NCBI GenBank assembly: GCA_025093555.1
Contig: JAIWNF010000088.1
Coordinates: 62,001-126,000, forward strand
DNA: 64,000 bases
Origin: Circinella umbellata
Taxonomy: Eukaryota > Mucoromycota > Mucoromycetes > Mucorales > Lichtheimiaceae
Direction of reading: 5' to 3'
The notes below the pieces were generated by a model that saw nothing but the letters and a program-made list of their open reading frames with translations, did not search any database and was not told the DNA's origin. Positions 23,475-37,100 of the stretch are shown in pieces (the first letter of the stretch is position 1; each line of letters begins with the position of its first letter). A program made the translations under genes and the position numbers.

Positions 23475-26430
23475 CTATCGTGTCACTGGTTTTCCTGATA
23501 ATACATCTACAATTTCTTGATAGGATAAAGTTTCATATTCTATCAATGCATTTGCTAATAAATCCAATTCTTCTCGGTGAGTTGTAAGAATTTCTTTTGC
23601 TCTTGCTTCCGATGTTTCAACAAGATGTTTGATTTCTCCTTCAATCGCTCGTTTTGTAGGTGCACTTAATAATTGCATATCTTCATCATCATGACTAATA
23701 GGTCCAACCTTTTCACTCATACCATAATTTCGTACCATTCGTTTTGCTACATCTGTTGCCTTGACAATATCACTATGAGCACCACTAGTAACATTATCTG
23801 CTCCAAAAATCATTTCTTCTGCAACTCTTCCTCCCATACAAACATCTATTTGTGCTATATATTCACGTTTTGTAAAAGAATCCTAAAAGTAGAAGAAAAA
23901 TATTTATCAGTTTTTCATCATCAAAAAAAAGTACATGCAAGTCATTTTATAACAAACAAACCTTATCCATTTCTGGTAATTGAATGGTTACACCGAGTGC
24001 CGATCCTCGAGGCATGATAGTTGCCTTGTGTAATGGCATAGCGCCTGGGGTATAATAAGCAACCAAGGCATGTCCACCTTCATGATAAGCTGTAACGCGT
24101 TTACTTTCATCTGTAATCACAGCACTTCTTCGTTCAGCCCCCATAAGAATTTTATCTTTTGCATATTCTAAATGATGAAGTGTTACTTCTCGACATTTTT
24201 CTCGGGTTGCCTTAATCGCCGCTTGGTTAACTAAATTAGCTAAATCAGCTCCGCTGAATCCGGGTGTGCCACGGGCAATTACACTAGCATCCACCGCACT
24301 GTCCACTTGTACACCCTTCATGTGATGCTTCAAAATTTGGATACGACCTCGAACGTCAGGTAATGGTACATTCACGTGGCGATCAAATCGTCCAGGACGT
24401 ACTAAGGCTTTATCCAAAAGTTCAGGAAAATTGGTAGCAGCAATGAAAATAACACCTTCTGTTTGTGAAAATCCGTCTAGATCCACAAGGAGCTGATTCA
24501 AAGTTTGTTTCATGTAGGACTGATCTTTCGGATTCCGCTTTGACCCAATTGCATCGATTTCATCGATGAACACAATACTGGGTGCCTTGGATCGTGCCGC
24601 AGCTATTTTTATATTATTATTATTATTATTATTAAAGCAAGTTTAAATTTTTCTACTCCCCACATTCTTTTTATCATAATTAATAGTTCTTTTCTTTTTC
24701 TTGCGTGATTAAACACATCCCCTCCCGCAATATGGTTTTTTTCAAAAAAAAAAAAGTTGTCTTACCAAATAATTCACGAATACGTCGAGCACCTACACCA
24801 ACATACATTTCATCGAATTCACTTCCACTCATAAAGAAAAATGGAACACCGGCTTCACCAGCAACAGCTCTGGCAAGCATAGTTTTACCAGTACCAGGAG
24901 GACCCGTTAATAAAACACCTTTAGGTAATTTACCTCCCAATTCAGTAAACTTTTGTGGATTACGTAAAAATTGAACAAGTTCTTCTAATTCTTGCTTAGC
25001 TTCATCAACCCCTTGAACATCTTCAAATTTTACAACTTGTTGATTACTTGGTTCATATTCAATTTGAGAAGATCCAGTCTTTAATAATCCTGAATTTTCC
25101 ATAGCCAATGAAAGTAATGTGAGAATACATAAAGCATAAGTTAATGTTATGCCAACCCATCTTAATGCACGCCAAAACATATATTTTCTTGCTAAAAAAT
25201 GAAAGAAAAAAATGTTGTCAGTTGATTTTATCTTCTTTATTTTTTTTGTAATAGAAAAATAATTACCTTCTTCTACAATGACATAAATAGGACTTCCTTT
25301 ATTACCAGCACCTGGAGGTAAACTGACTCCTCCTTCTACTGATAATGTTTTACCAGCATAGCCACGAGATGCAGCGAGTTGTTGTAATACTTGTTTTGGT
25401 AATACTAACACAAAAACCCATAAAAATTTAATTTCCAATTCATCCTCAACTAATCAATCCATCTTGTCGAAATTTCTTTTTTTTTTACCTTGTCCTGATC
25501 CTTTTACTGCGGATGATGCTGTCCCCATTGTTGCTTCTAATTTTTGCATAATTCTAGGTAAAATGGTTTCTGATTGACCTGTTTGTGCTAATGCTGCAAT
25601 ATAATATTGCCAACATTCTTCATCATGTGCAAAGTTTCCTCGTTCAAATCGTTGAATTAATGCTTGTGGATTCTTTGATCTTAAACATTCCTATATAAAT
25701 TCCAATCATCAATAACCCCCCATTCTTCTTCTCTATTTCTTTTTTGTCAAAAGATAGACAGACAATCAAGATTATCTAGATAAGGTACAGTAAAAATAAA
25801 TTACTTTATATAAAGCGGCCTGCCGCCTTGGATCTTCAGGAAACATGGTTGCATCTTGTTCAAGTTTAGTCAAACGTCGATGATTAACAAAACGAAACGA
25901 TCGAGCCCAAGAAGAAGGTGATGAAGTTGAAGATAAAGTGCGTTTTTGTTGTTGTTGTTGTAATAATCGTTGTTGTCTTAAAACATGAGGTGAAAGTTGT
26001 GAATTATCTTTGGCTCTTAACAATGAACGAGTGACATCCGTAACAAGCGGTCGATTAAACGGTCTATTTCGAGATTCCGGAGTAACCTTAAACTATCAAA
26101 TTAGTTTTCCCTCTTTCAAATAATCATGGTTATTTATAATTAAAAATGAATAGGTTTTTTTTTTTTACTTTTGTTGGTCCACGTGGAAATAAAAATGTCC
26201 GATCGGTCCGATTTAAACCATGTCGTAAAGTAGTATTCGACCGAATTTGTTGTAAAAGATTAGTTGTTTCGGCTGTAAAAATGGCAAGCTAAAAAAAAAT
26301 TATGAGTAAAATAAACAAAAATAAGGGTAAACACATGAGTTCCATATAAAACGTCAACTAAATAAATCAAAAAAATAAATGTATATATTATATAAACCTG
26401 TTTAGAGAAAACAGCAGAACCCGTAGTCAT
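23475..26430 (-). CDS. yme1: Mitochondrial i-AAA protease YME1 (FtsH family)
   Basis: Eight exons (26430-26398, 26288-26169, 26086-25805, 25690-25489, 25404-25267, 25191-24766, 24602-23962, 23882-23475) sum to 2,250 nt, 749 residues, all in phase, close to yeast Yme1 (747). It is an inner-membrane ATP-dependent metalloprotease with its active site facing the intermembrane space, and it degrades unassembled membrane and intermembrane-space proteins. Seen in order: a basic, Q-rich mitochondrial leader; one membrane span ([20 protein letters not shown]); Walker A GPPGTGKT; the pore loop [12 protein letters not shown]; Walker [11 protein letters not shown]; the arginine-finger region [12 protein letters not shown]; the zinc site HEGGH; and the downstream Asp region ([13 protein letters not shown]). 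All catalytic residues are present. Symbol by family similarity. Confidence 0.95.
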
Positions 26431-27404
26431 TTACGTATATAAGAGTTATTATAGCTTTTGAGTTATTTGGCGGGTTTTTTGCAAAGTACCAAAAAAGCAA
26501 AAAAAAAATGGGGTGAGGTTTTCCGTTTCGTTTTTTCTACTCCTTTCCTTCTGCCTTCTACAACAACTTTACGACGACCCAGGTTGGGATTAAACAAAAA
26601 TACAGGCGGGGGTTGTCTCGTAGGGGACCAATGAAATTCATTAAAACAACCTTTTGCTGTCATTTTTTGTATCTTGCTTTTCTTTTTCATCAGTTTCTTA
26701 TATACAAGAATTTGCTTTTTATAATAAAGTTAATCCATAATATTTTTTCATCAATGAATACAATTATTAATAAAGAGCAAAACGTGACTTTATCAAAATC
26801 ATAAAGTGAAATTTATAGTGTATCAAAGAATAAGAATCCTAGAATCGATATTTTTACCAGTTTTTTCATTACCATGACAATAATTTCCTATAGTGGACAA
26901 GGGCAGAGAAAACAAAAAAAAATCTCTGTACTGTAATAATAGAATATAGATCAATACATTAAGAAGGTCGTCAAGTGGTTGACCATGATAATCGATCGTG
27001 CTCTTTGTTTTTTTCATTATGTACAATACATAATTGAATAGCAAGAAGATATTAAACACGAAATTTGCAACAGACGAAAGTCCATTTTGCTTTTGTAGTA
27101 CCCTTCTACTTTCGCTAACAAGAAGCTGCCGTAATTCGAAATTCTAATAGTATCGCCAATAACTTAAACATAGTAGTACTTTTATCAGGACAACCAACAA
27201 AATTCAATCAACCAATCTCCCACAAGGCAGTGATTGATAATGAAAATAAAAGAGGTACAATACAAGGTTAGCACCTTTCTCATCATCACGGTAACAACAA
27301 ATAATGCTCTACATACCTTAGATAATAGTAATACCAACGCCATCAAAATGCGAAAAAAAGTAGTTAAACAGTCTAAGTAGTTACAATCATTTATTATACC
27401 TGTA
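26431..27404. other. Intergenic, YME1 promoter side
   Basis: AT-rich DNA upstream of YME1 up to the edge of a MITE-like element. Short frames seen on both strands show no motif. Confidence 0.5.
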
Positions 27405-28500
27405 TGGTGTATTTCACTTATAACCGCCAAAATTGATAAATTGTTTCAATTTTGTCATTTAGAACACCGCTACTATATATAGTAGATATTATGCTTATTG
27501 TGTAATGAAAGTAGGGAAAAAATCTCTGATCAGTGATGCTAATATGGCGATATGAACTATATTTCCTAGAGGAAATTTTTTTAACTAAATCAGCTGCTTC
27601 ATTAATTGAAATGCTTTGTAAATATGCATTTTAATAAACTATAAAAAAAAGCATTGAACTACGGTTAGATTTAATTGATGGGGGAAAGGCTAAGAAAAAA
27701 CCATCCAAATATTGTCTGAAAGCCTAAAATAAATAACCACTGTTAACTTGTATTGTTCGCTTTGCTGCTTCAGTAGTATCTTTTAATCCAGCTGCATTTG
27801 CACTAGTATTTTTTATAGAGTTCAAAGATATGACTTACATCTTCTGCAGTTTTACAAAGAGCTGTTTTCTGGTTGCGGACAACAGGCTATAAGGTTACTA
27901 TGTAGTAATGTTCTACGTACACAACAATTATTATAATCTTGTATCTGCAATTACTTCATTTTCCGTTTCTTTTTAAAACTTCATGGAGCATGATGATTAA
28001 ACCAACAAAAAAAGCCTACATTCTCTCAAAATTAGTTTTATGGTACTCACTTTTAAAATAGCAGATATATTGCTTATCTGCTGTTCCAATTATAATGCCC
28101 CTTTCTCTTTTTTTATTGAAATTTTCAGTATATTAGATATATATTCCCCAATTAATCATTTCATCTTTGTTAGATAAATATACTAACCCACACAGTGCTT
28201 GTAGCTGCACATTGGAATTACATGTTTCTACTTAGAAGTTTTGTGTAACATAGCGGAGATATATACACCAATTGTTTCAATTTTCTTCTCTCTCTGCTAA
28301 ATTTGAGCTTCACCGATCAACTTTGACGACCTTCAGCTTCATCACAACTTTTTATTGTGGGAAGCTAATCCATAATAAATGTTTTAAATATACATAAGAA
28401 TATATGTTATCGATTAAAAAATCAAAATATTTAGTTTGCATGTCTCTGAAGCTTCCTAAATCTAAGGTAAAATCCTGGCGGTTATAAGTGAAATACACCA
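27405..28500. mobile_element. MITE-like element A with TA target duplication, 1,096 bp
   Basis: Terminal inverted repeats of about 25 bp read inward as tggtgtatttcacttataac followed by cgcca on both sides. Each end is flanked by TA, the target duplication of Tc1/mariner-type elements. No transposase frame is found inside, so it is either non-autonomous or decayed. Confidence 0.75.
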
Positions 28501-28737
28501 TATTTTTTATTTATTTATTATGTATTATCTACACTTTCTTCACATTCTCTCGATAACATCTTGTTTTCCTCAATTTATCAATTTTTTTCAATGTACGGCA
28601 CATAGAAGAAATAAAAAGAAAAGTTATCATAACCCCCCCCCCACTTCTCTTTCAAATTGCCAACGCAATGAAGAAAATCAAGACTTTGGGAAAATAAGGC
28701 GATTAAACTGAATCAAAATGTCCAAGAACGCAAAGTA

Positions 28738-29544
28738 CAGTGAGTATTCGCTAAACCGGTGCTCATTAAACCGGTATTTCGCTAAACCGCTAGTATCTCT
28801 TAAATATTTTTTATATACTTAGTAAAATACCGGTGATTCGCTAAACCGGTATCCGGTGAGCTTTCTTAAATATTTACCGGGTTTATAATAGTATTATTCT
28901 ATCTTATATCATATTATATCAATCTTTTATTTGTAACATTATTGACACGGCCTTCCTTTAACGTCATCTCAGTTCTTCGCTTTGTTTTCAGTTGGCTACT
29001 TTGTTTCCATAGAAATTGAAAATACACAAATCATTCTTGCCGTCAAAAAAACATTCTCAACATCTTGTTGATAACAGTGTCTCTTTCTCACCAACTTCAC
29101 ACAGATGCTTTTTCTTCTTTCTTATCTGGGTATGTATGTATTTTTTTTCAACTTTGTCACGTACTTGTTTATTGCCATTGAGTAATGTATGTAATTATGT
29201 TGTTGATACAATTCATTTTTACTTATTTATTCAACCGCTAACCATGGTCCATATTTTAAATACACTTTGTTGTACATTCACTATTAATCCTGTCTCTGTT
29301 AACTATCACTATTTGATGAATACTGCACACTAATATCATTTTTATCACCAAAATATTAGCTCATAATGGCATAGATACATTATATCAGCTATCATTTTTT
29401 TTATCTTATCCGTACAGCTTAGTTGTTTTTTCAGTATACTCTACATATTAGTACCAGCTGCGTTTCAATTCGTTAAACCGGTAATTCGCTAAACAGGTAC
29501 AAACTCTCGCATATATTGAGTACCGGTTTAACGAGTACTCACTG
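28738..29544. mobile_element. MITE-like element B, pogo/Tc1-type ends, 807 bp
   Basis: Both ends begin cagtgagta(t/c)tcg(c/t)taaaccgg and are flanked by TA. Inner copies of ttcgctaaaccggt repeat near each end in both orientations. Ends of the form CAGT...TCGxTAAxCCGG are typical of pogo/Tigger-type members of the Tc1/mariner superfamily. No transposase frame is present, so it would need one supplied from elsewhere. Confidence 0.78.
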
Positions 29545-29546
29545 TA

Positions 29547-29999
29547 ATCGCTACTGGATTTAATATATCTATAATGAATGTTGTTAGTTCGGTACTCGAC
29601 AAGCAGTTTTCTTCAGACAATGACCGTAATAGCGCATGACCAGTTATTGTATACTTACAATCGGGTTCTATCGGTCAGTGTGAAGAAGCGTAATTATATA
29701 CGAATAGAAAGAGGGCTCGAATGTATATATGATACTAAAAACGATTACTGTTTTCTGGTTGTCAGAAAACCCTTTATTTATATATGTCGAAATATCAGAA
29801 GCTAATTAACATCTAACTAATATATATTTGCATAGAATATTTGTCCTAATATTTCTATATCCAACCATTCGCTCAACTATGCTATCGTCTATTCTTAGTA
29901 TTCCGCGGATAAGCATGTAGATCAACAACCTCATGGCTGTATATATCGTCGTAATGGTCGTACACCATTACAATGACCGTCTTATCTTCAAATTAACTG
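29547..29999. other. Intergenic, no gene seen
   Basis: AT-rich flank between the pogo-type MITE and a relic gene. Nothing recognisable. Confidence 0.4.
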
Positions 30000-31500
30000 C
30001 ACAGTCATCTTTCGTTCATCGGAAGAGGCAAAAAGTGGCACAACAAGAACAAGAAGATACTTCTGTTTGGCCGGATCCATCTATGCAAGAAAGACCAAGC
30101 GAAACACTTGACAGCAAAACAAGTGAAACAAGTGCCACAATTTTCAAAACTGAAGCTACAAAAAGGTCTTAAAAGGTGTTGGTATTACAACACACGAAAG
30201 AAAAACAATGACAAACGGTTTGTCATCGATTTTTAATTTGTCGGACAAGTCACCCTTTGTCCCAATAATTATTTTTCTCTCCCGAGGCATGGAACTCAAT
30301 GAAGAAACTATATCACGAAAAAAATTTATTCAACCTATCAAGTTCCCTGCTCGAGTTACCACCACATGGAAAATCGTTTGCCATTTGATAAAAAAACACG
30401 AAGCATTGATTCGGGAATAAGATATCTGTACCAAGTGTACCCCACATATTTTAATGACAAACCAGTTTTTGTGCTTTTAAAAGTTTTGGACACAATTTTG
30501 ACAGGAATGAGTTATCAAGGACATCTACTTGAGAAGCGAACGGCTGTGGATGTGACTGAATACGAGTACCTGGGGAACGTATGACTTCCTTTGTTTCAAA
30601 TCCTCTTTCAAAATAGTAATATTCGAATTAAAACACATTCCAAAAGATTGATATGAGTATTACAGGTGCGTTGTAATTTCATAGTATACGTATCATCTAG
30701 TTTATATGGACCAACGACTAGCGCACATTATTATCAGGCTAATGGATTAACACCATAATCAGATCCTGTTTTCTGATTCTTTTGTTTATACGAGAGACAC
30801 TCATACATGGTCAAGAAATATACATAATAGTATAAGTCAACAAATCTAGACCACTAGAATCCCACAAATCAACGTCCCCTTATACAACACAGCGTAAAAT
30901 TTATCAATATCCCAAATCAACAAACATTATTGGATTCAAAATCGACTTTCGGTTTCTGGTTGATCATTATAACCAAAAATATGATTTATGCAGCAAAAAT
31001 TGGATGACGATGAGAAAATTATGAACGACAGAGCCGAAGTTAACCGAGGATCCAAGGATGATCTTGATTGTGTATTAGATTTATGTGAAGATGACGAATG
31101 GTGTGATTGTATCGCTTGGCAATTTTATTGACTGGATCTACTGGGCGCCTTAATTTCATTCACCTTGCTGGAAACGGATTGTATGTTGTCTTGGGAAGAT
31201 ACGAGATAAATTTTCTTTCAAGCATTACGAATATTTCGCCTATACTTGTATTAATCAATGTTTTATTCACTTGGAGAGAAAACATGTACAAAGCAAGTGA
31301 CTTTATTCTAAACAAAGTCATCGAAAAGCATAAATTTTATTCAAGAACCTCTATGTCTCCACTCAGTTTCATAAGATTTTACGAAGAGACACCACATACT
31401 CACCACCTGAACAAAGTACCCAATGCCATAAGCGTGCAGATTTATTTGGACATGTACCGACGAACTTTACCGAAAAGCTTTTGAGAGAGTTCATTCATTA
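30000..31500 (+). pseudogene. Relic of a Mucoromycota-type repeated gene family
   Basis: Coding-like sequence appears in several broken plus-strand frames: QEQEDTSVWPDPSMQERPSE near 30040, YQVYPTYFNDKPVFVLLKVL near 30430-30490, and from about 31140 the segment IHLAGNGLYVVLGRYEINFL followed by VLINVLFTWRENMYKASDFI. The last part has a hydrophobic pattern (VxxLxxxxxxL..., LxxVxxxWRxxM) like the C-terminal part of the gene at 40.7-44.8 kb. I take it as a decayed member of the same broad, unnamed family. Stops and frameshifts separate the blocks. Function unknown. Confidence 0.4.
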
Positions 31501-31604
31501 TCATCACCATCGACATTGACACCATCATCATTAAGCTCCTCTACAATTTATGAAAAGCTTACATATGATTCAATTGGTTGGGCATTTACAGGGAAAAAAT
31601 GATA

Positions 31605-31899
31605 TGGTGCATACATTTTAGAACCTAAATCTTTATTGGGGGAAATCTCTTTTTAATTTGGACTTGACCATAGGACCTCTCCAGCCGAAAATGGTAAGCT
31701 ATATCCCAACTCCCAATTTTGGAACTTTATAAAAAAAGCATTTTCAGTTAAGATTACAAAAACTAATTCATTAGTTTTATTTTTAACAGCTGTATCTTTC
31801 ATTTCAATGGTTTATTTTGTGTTTTGATCGCGTTTACGTTTATTTATAACCATTTCAAATCGAACAAAAAATCATTTAGGTTCTAAAGTGTATGCACCG
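31605..31899. mobile_element. MITE-like element C with TA target duplication, 295 bp
   Basis: Inverted ends read inward as (t/c)ggtgcatac followed by a(t/c)tttagaacctaaat and each is flanked by TA. It lies between two blocks of a relic gene, so it probably inserted into that gene or after its decay. No ORF inside. Confidence 0.75.
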
Positions 31900-32239
31900 T
31901 ATAACTCTATCTTGGAACTAATAAGTTGGTTAATCTAGATGTAATAAAATATAAGATCATTATAATAAGAAAAAAGATATAATAAATTTTTCAATGTAAT
32001 TTTTATCTACATCTAAATGGATTTTTTTCCTTATTACACAGACAAAAAGTTATAGTTTGAAATTTTCTGCTATAGATCAACGATAATAACATTCTTTTTA
32101 GCTTTTACAAATTTAAATTGGTATAGGGGAGTGGAAATGAGTAGAAAAAATGGTAAATTTCAGTAATAAAATATTTACATCATATTGTGAGGTATTGTTA
32201 TTGGATGTGGTAGGACTATATACTATTACCGTAGGGACT

Positions 32240-32365
32240 TTCCTTTGACTCTTCGTCCAATTCAGAATATGGCATTTAACTTACCAGCACGAGTCGGGAT
32301 CACAAAAACTTCCCATATGACCAAAGAGAACTTGGTGTTGAAAATCAAGGTGTGCTACCATTAGT
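32240..32365 (+). pseudogene. Possible 3' block of the relic gene
   Basis: One frame reads TFPLTLRPIQNMAFNLPARV and continues with basic residues up to a stop near 32361. It has a coding look but no known motif. It may be the continuation of the relic interrupted by MITE C. Weak. Confidence 0.25.
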
Positions 32366-33029
32366 GAAGATTATGTATAGTAAAGTAACCGGATTTGAAC
32401 CAAATATTCTTTTTAGAGTGTAACTGATATATATGCGAAGGAATAGAAAGAAAAAGGGTAGCAATGATGTGTTTCTCGAACAGCGTTGGGTTTCCATTCT
32501 GGCTTTTCGTTCATCCATTTATTGCTATCTAATTTTTTATTTGAAACTTGATATTATAAAATAATATCTTTCGGGGGATTAAAAAACGTTAATCATAGTT
32601 TTGTATAGTTGATTTGCATGGTACTTTAAAACCCATAAGCTTGTTCCCAACAAAAACGTCATTTTTTCCAAATTTATCTTTCTCTTTTTATGCTATAGAA
32701 TCCGTACGAAAAAAGTTGCCAGCACACGCACTAAAAAGGACAAACGATCATCACAGTGATAAAATAAAATATAGCACTATGATAATTTTTTTTCCTTATG
32801 TACTATTGGGTCATACTTTTTTTTTTTTTACAATTACAAGGGTGTCACAGAATCTTACAGAATCTTTGAAAAAAATTCATGCGTCATATTCATATAATCT
32901 TATTAGTCTCAAGAAATATAAAAAAAAAACCTTTATATAAAAAGAAATATTTTTTTTCACCCCCCAGAACTTTTTCTCGTTTGTTTTATATTTATGTATT
33001 TCTTTTCTAAAAAAGTATACAACTATAGC
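32366..33029. other. Intergenic, promoter side of LEA-like gene
   Basis: AT-rich with T runs; the last 100 bases are pyrimidine-rich, as expected just upstream of a fungal start codon. No gene seen. Confidence 0.5.
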
Positions 33030-33943
33030 ATGCTTTCTCGAACTTTCTTAAGACGTGCTGTTGCTACACAACAACGCCGACCATATGGAACTGCAGGTAG
33101 TAATGTAGCTACCGGTCCGAGTGGTGGTGTTGGAGGTAATGGCGGGCCAAGTAATAAAGGAAGCGGTGGTGGTAATGGAGGGCTTTTACTTGCACTTGCT
33201 CTTGGTGGTGTTGGTGCCGCTTACTTGTATAAAAAGAATACATGTGAAAAAGGTAAGAATTATTAAATACTGGAACAGTGATACAGGAATATTTTTTTTC
33301 TGTATATTCACTTCCTATCTTTTGTTAATCAATTTTGATAACAAATATCTATATTTATCTAGGCAGTGTTCAAAAGAACTCTGAGAACTTAAAAGAGGCC
33401 GTGGATGACAAGACCGCCGAAGCTAAAGGTTATGTAGATGCTGCAAAGACAAAAGCTGGTGATCAATATGATAAAGCCAAGGGAGCAGCCGGAGATAAAG
33501 CGGCTAATGCTGAAGGCTACGTAGACGCTGCAAAAGCAAAAGCTGGTGATGAATACGATAAAGTCAAGGGAGCAGCTGAACATAAAGCATCTGAAGCCGA
33601 AGGTTACGTAGACGCTGCAAAAGCAAAAGCTAGTGATGAATACGAAAAAGTCAAGGGAGCAGCTGAACATAAGGCAGCTGAAGCTGAAGGATATATAGAC
33701 GCTGCAAAGGCAAAAGCCAGCGATGAATATGCAAACGTCAAACGAACTGTTGATGGGAGCATTGTTGATACTGAAGGCTACGTAGATGCCGCAAAGTCAA
33801 AATTGGCCGATACTGTTGAAGGCGTTAAAGAAGCCGTGGATGACAAAGCTGCAGAAGCACGAGGATATGTTGATGCAGCAAGAACCAAGGTCAATGAACA
33901 AGTAGACGCTGCAAAGGATTATGTAGAAGGAAAGAAGAAATAG
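33030..33943 (+). CDS. LEA/apolipoprotein-like repeat protein, probably mitochondrial
   Basis: Two exons (33030-33252, 33363-33943) encode 267 residues. The start gives a mitochondrial-type leader (MLSRTFLRRAVATQQRRPYG), then a Gly/Ser/Asn linker, a membrane-like helix (LLLALALGGVGAAYLYKK) and about six diverged repeats of roughly 30 residues built on AEGYVDAAKAKAGDEYDKVK. The repeats are Ala/Lys/Glu-rich amphipathic helices as in group 3/4 LEA proteins, which protect membranes and proteins during drying or stress. The neighbouring start at 32994 would add a non-leader peptide, so I chose 33030. Plausible as an inner-membrane-anchored protectant; no enzyme motif. Function inferred only from composition. 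Confidence 0.8.
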
Positions 33944-34125
33944 TTGTATAATTATTTATATGCATATACAATATTCTTGTGTTGTTGAACTACCAATTAT
34001 ATTTTTTTAATAAGATGGGTTCTATTTTTTTTACTGTACATACTACGACAACAACAATAACAATTATTCAATTAAAAAATAAATAAAAGCAAAGAATCCT
34101 GTTTATTATCACTATTCTTATTATT

Positions 34126-37100
34126 TTATCGTTTTGACAATGGTGTAGGTACTTTACATCGCCAAATAACAAAAGGTGGTTCTGATCCTTTGCCCTTATG
34201 TCCTGCTGTAGTTTGTTTTTGCGGTCGACATGTACAAAGTCTCCCACTACGTATTGAATTATAAAACCAATCTGCTGCTTCAATACCACCTTGCAATACA
34301 GCTGTCCTTGGAAATTTATATCTTCGTACAAGTTCTGCTGCAAATTCTGGTCCTTGTTTTTCACTATCATCAGCTACAACGACATGGTATTTACGATTAA
34401 GCTTTCGTAATATAGAAGCATAACTACGTAGTTGTGTTGGCTGAACATTCATTGAAGAAGCTAAATGTCCGTTCGCAAACCTATCATAATTGACGTAAAT
34501 GAGTTAGTTTAATAATTCAATTACTGCGCGAATATAAATATAATTAATTAATGATTAAAAAACAACTTACTCATGATCAGAGCGAATATCTAGTACAAGT
34601 GTATATGGTGAAATTCTTGGGAAATCTTTCATATCTATTCGAGGAGCAAGTTCTTGTTTTCGAGTTTCAACTGATAATGGTTTATCCCACCAATTCTATA
34701 TTTATATTATTTGAACCCGACGTTACGATGGTATTATGATGACATATATAACGATTTTTTTTCTGCTTATATATTATTAAATATTTTTATACTTTACCTG
34801 CATTTCATTGTTGCCATCTTCATCTGGTGTCAGTGAAATTATAGGTCTTAATGATACAATACTTGGGGGTGTTACTTTACACATATTCATAGCACTTTGG
34901 ATACATTTTTCAATATCAATTTTTGGAAAATGTTCAGAAAATAATGAAATACATCCATTGAATTCATATTTTAATAAATCATCTCGAATTTGTCGTAATA
35001 TAGCAACCCCAACAAAAAGGGGCAATGAAGGTGGCCCCACCATGAACTTGTCCCATAAATGATATACTTTATCCAATGGAAATACGTCTATACAATAAAG
35101 TTTAAACAAAAAAAAAGAAATTGATATCAGAGTTACTTCTTAACTTACATGGATAAATATATACATAATGTTACTTACGAGTGAACAATGTCAAGAACCA
35201 TCGAATTGCATAAAGGTCAGGAACAAATGCAATAGCATCGATATGTGCAGATAATTCAGGATCATGATAAGTAAGGACATGCCTAAATACAGCAAAATAA
35301 TCCTGTAATACTGCCGAGTTATCTTTGAGGAAAAAATTGTTGAGAAATTTTAAAATGAATTTTTGCAAACAAGCAAACGCCAAAGCTTCCTCATTGAAGT
35401 TGAGTGTAAGGAAAGGAGCGCAAAGTGAATCAAGTCCTATATATATAACCTATTTTAGTATTTTATTGTTATTGTTGTTGTTGTCTTTGATCTATAGCAT
35501 TATCGTATTATTATTATTTTACCTTGCCAATAGACCCATTTTTTATTTGAAGAGACCCATGATTTCAATAATCGTCGCAATTTTTCATGACCAGCTGATG
35601 AAGCAAGTAATTGATTGTATTGATGACATCGTGGCACATCTAACAAAAACACATAAACATAAACATAAATGATCAAAATCAATCTCTTATTTTTTTTATA
35701 ATACTATCATTATCATTTAAATCTTACCAACATCTATCTAGAAAATACAAAAAAAAAAGTATTTCTTTGTTAGTCTCTTATTACTAAACTAGCATCATCT
35801 CTAGTCTCATTTCCATCTGTTGTAAAAAAAAAGGCTTACTTGTCGATCTGATGTAATATCGTTGTACTTATCGATCTTTTGATATGCGGTATCCAAATCG
35901 CCATGAACATCCAATATTGCTGCCCAAATTTTGTTGCGTAGTAAAGGGGGTATATCGACTTTGGCATGATGTATAATTTCCTTTTGTGAAGCTGGGTATT
36001 GTCGTAATAATTCCGCAAACAAGCGTTGTCGATGATACTGATAATTTACATCTTGTTCACGTAATGATAAAGGGCGTCGAGGAATCGATGCTTGTGTGGG
36101 TGTCGATGGTGCTGGTGTGTTTATTGATAATGAAGAAGAGGATTGTGAGCGTGAACGATTCATGCTACTAAACGAAAATGTCCTATTCAATGATCGAGTT
36201 GTTGATGGTGTTCCTGGAGATGTGATAAATGCACTACCACTAAGTGGGCCGTTACCCATAACAGATGACTGAGGAGATAATATTTCATCATAAAATACAA
36301 GATCGTCGTCATCACCCTCATCGCCATTGACAACTTCGCCGTCAATATTATGATTATTATTGCCATTTTGTTGTTTTTTAAACTTGTCAGTTTCCTCGAG
36401 CAAAAAGTTCACATCATTTTCGTCTACAACATTAAAATAATCGGCATCCCATTCAAATCGCTCTGAGCTTCGTTGACCTTGTTCTTGTTCAAGCCGTTGA
36501 TATAATTCTTTGTAACTGAGTATCTGCATTGTATCAGAATAGAGCTGTGTCGTATCCACCATAACAGGTCCAGTTTCTTCTCCATCCTCGACATAACATA
36601 CGCGTGGTAATCGTTCAATTACTGGCATTGATAAAAATACACCTCTCTTTACGAGATTCACTTCAACGTCGCCTCCTGCCAACCGCCATAAATGGTATAT
36701 ATGTGATAAAGGAAGATCTGCGAGTGGATCATATGGTGTTGCTGGATCTTTCTTTTTTACTGGCTCGTCAATATCAGCTTCATCAGGTTGTAAATTTTGA
36801 GAAGCAAGAACAGGTCCATGAACCCAACCATATTCTTTTCTCTTATTTTTGGTACTGTTGTCAAAAAATGACAAAGCGAAAATTTCGTGATAATCAGGTC
36901 GCTTAGTGTGTGTTACTTGGAGACAATTGAGAATCAACTGTCGAAATACCTCAATAGAGTCTTTTGTATTCAAACTATTATCATTGTTGATTATTTTCCC
37001 TTGTAAAAATTCTAGAATGTCCTTATTGATATCCAATGATTCAATCCCTTGGTGATTCCATATATTCTCGTCCTTTCCATCCTTTGCCCATTCTGCCAAT

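Noticed and set aside
29016..29333. 105-codon frame inside MITE B
   Set aside because: It has no motif or codon pattern of a gene and the element is too short for a transposase.
32380..32405. ggatttgaacc resembling a tRNA B box (minus strand)
   Set aside because: No A box, acceptor stem or cloverleaf can be formed around it.
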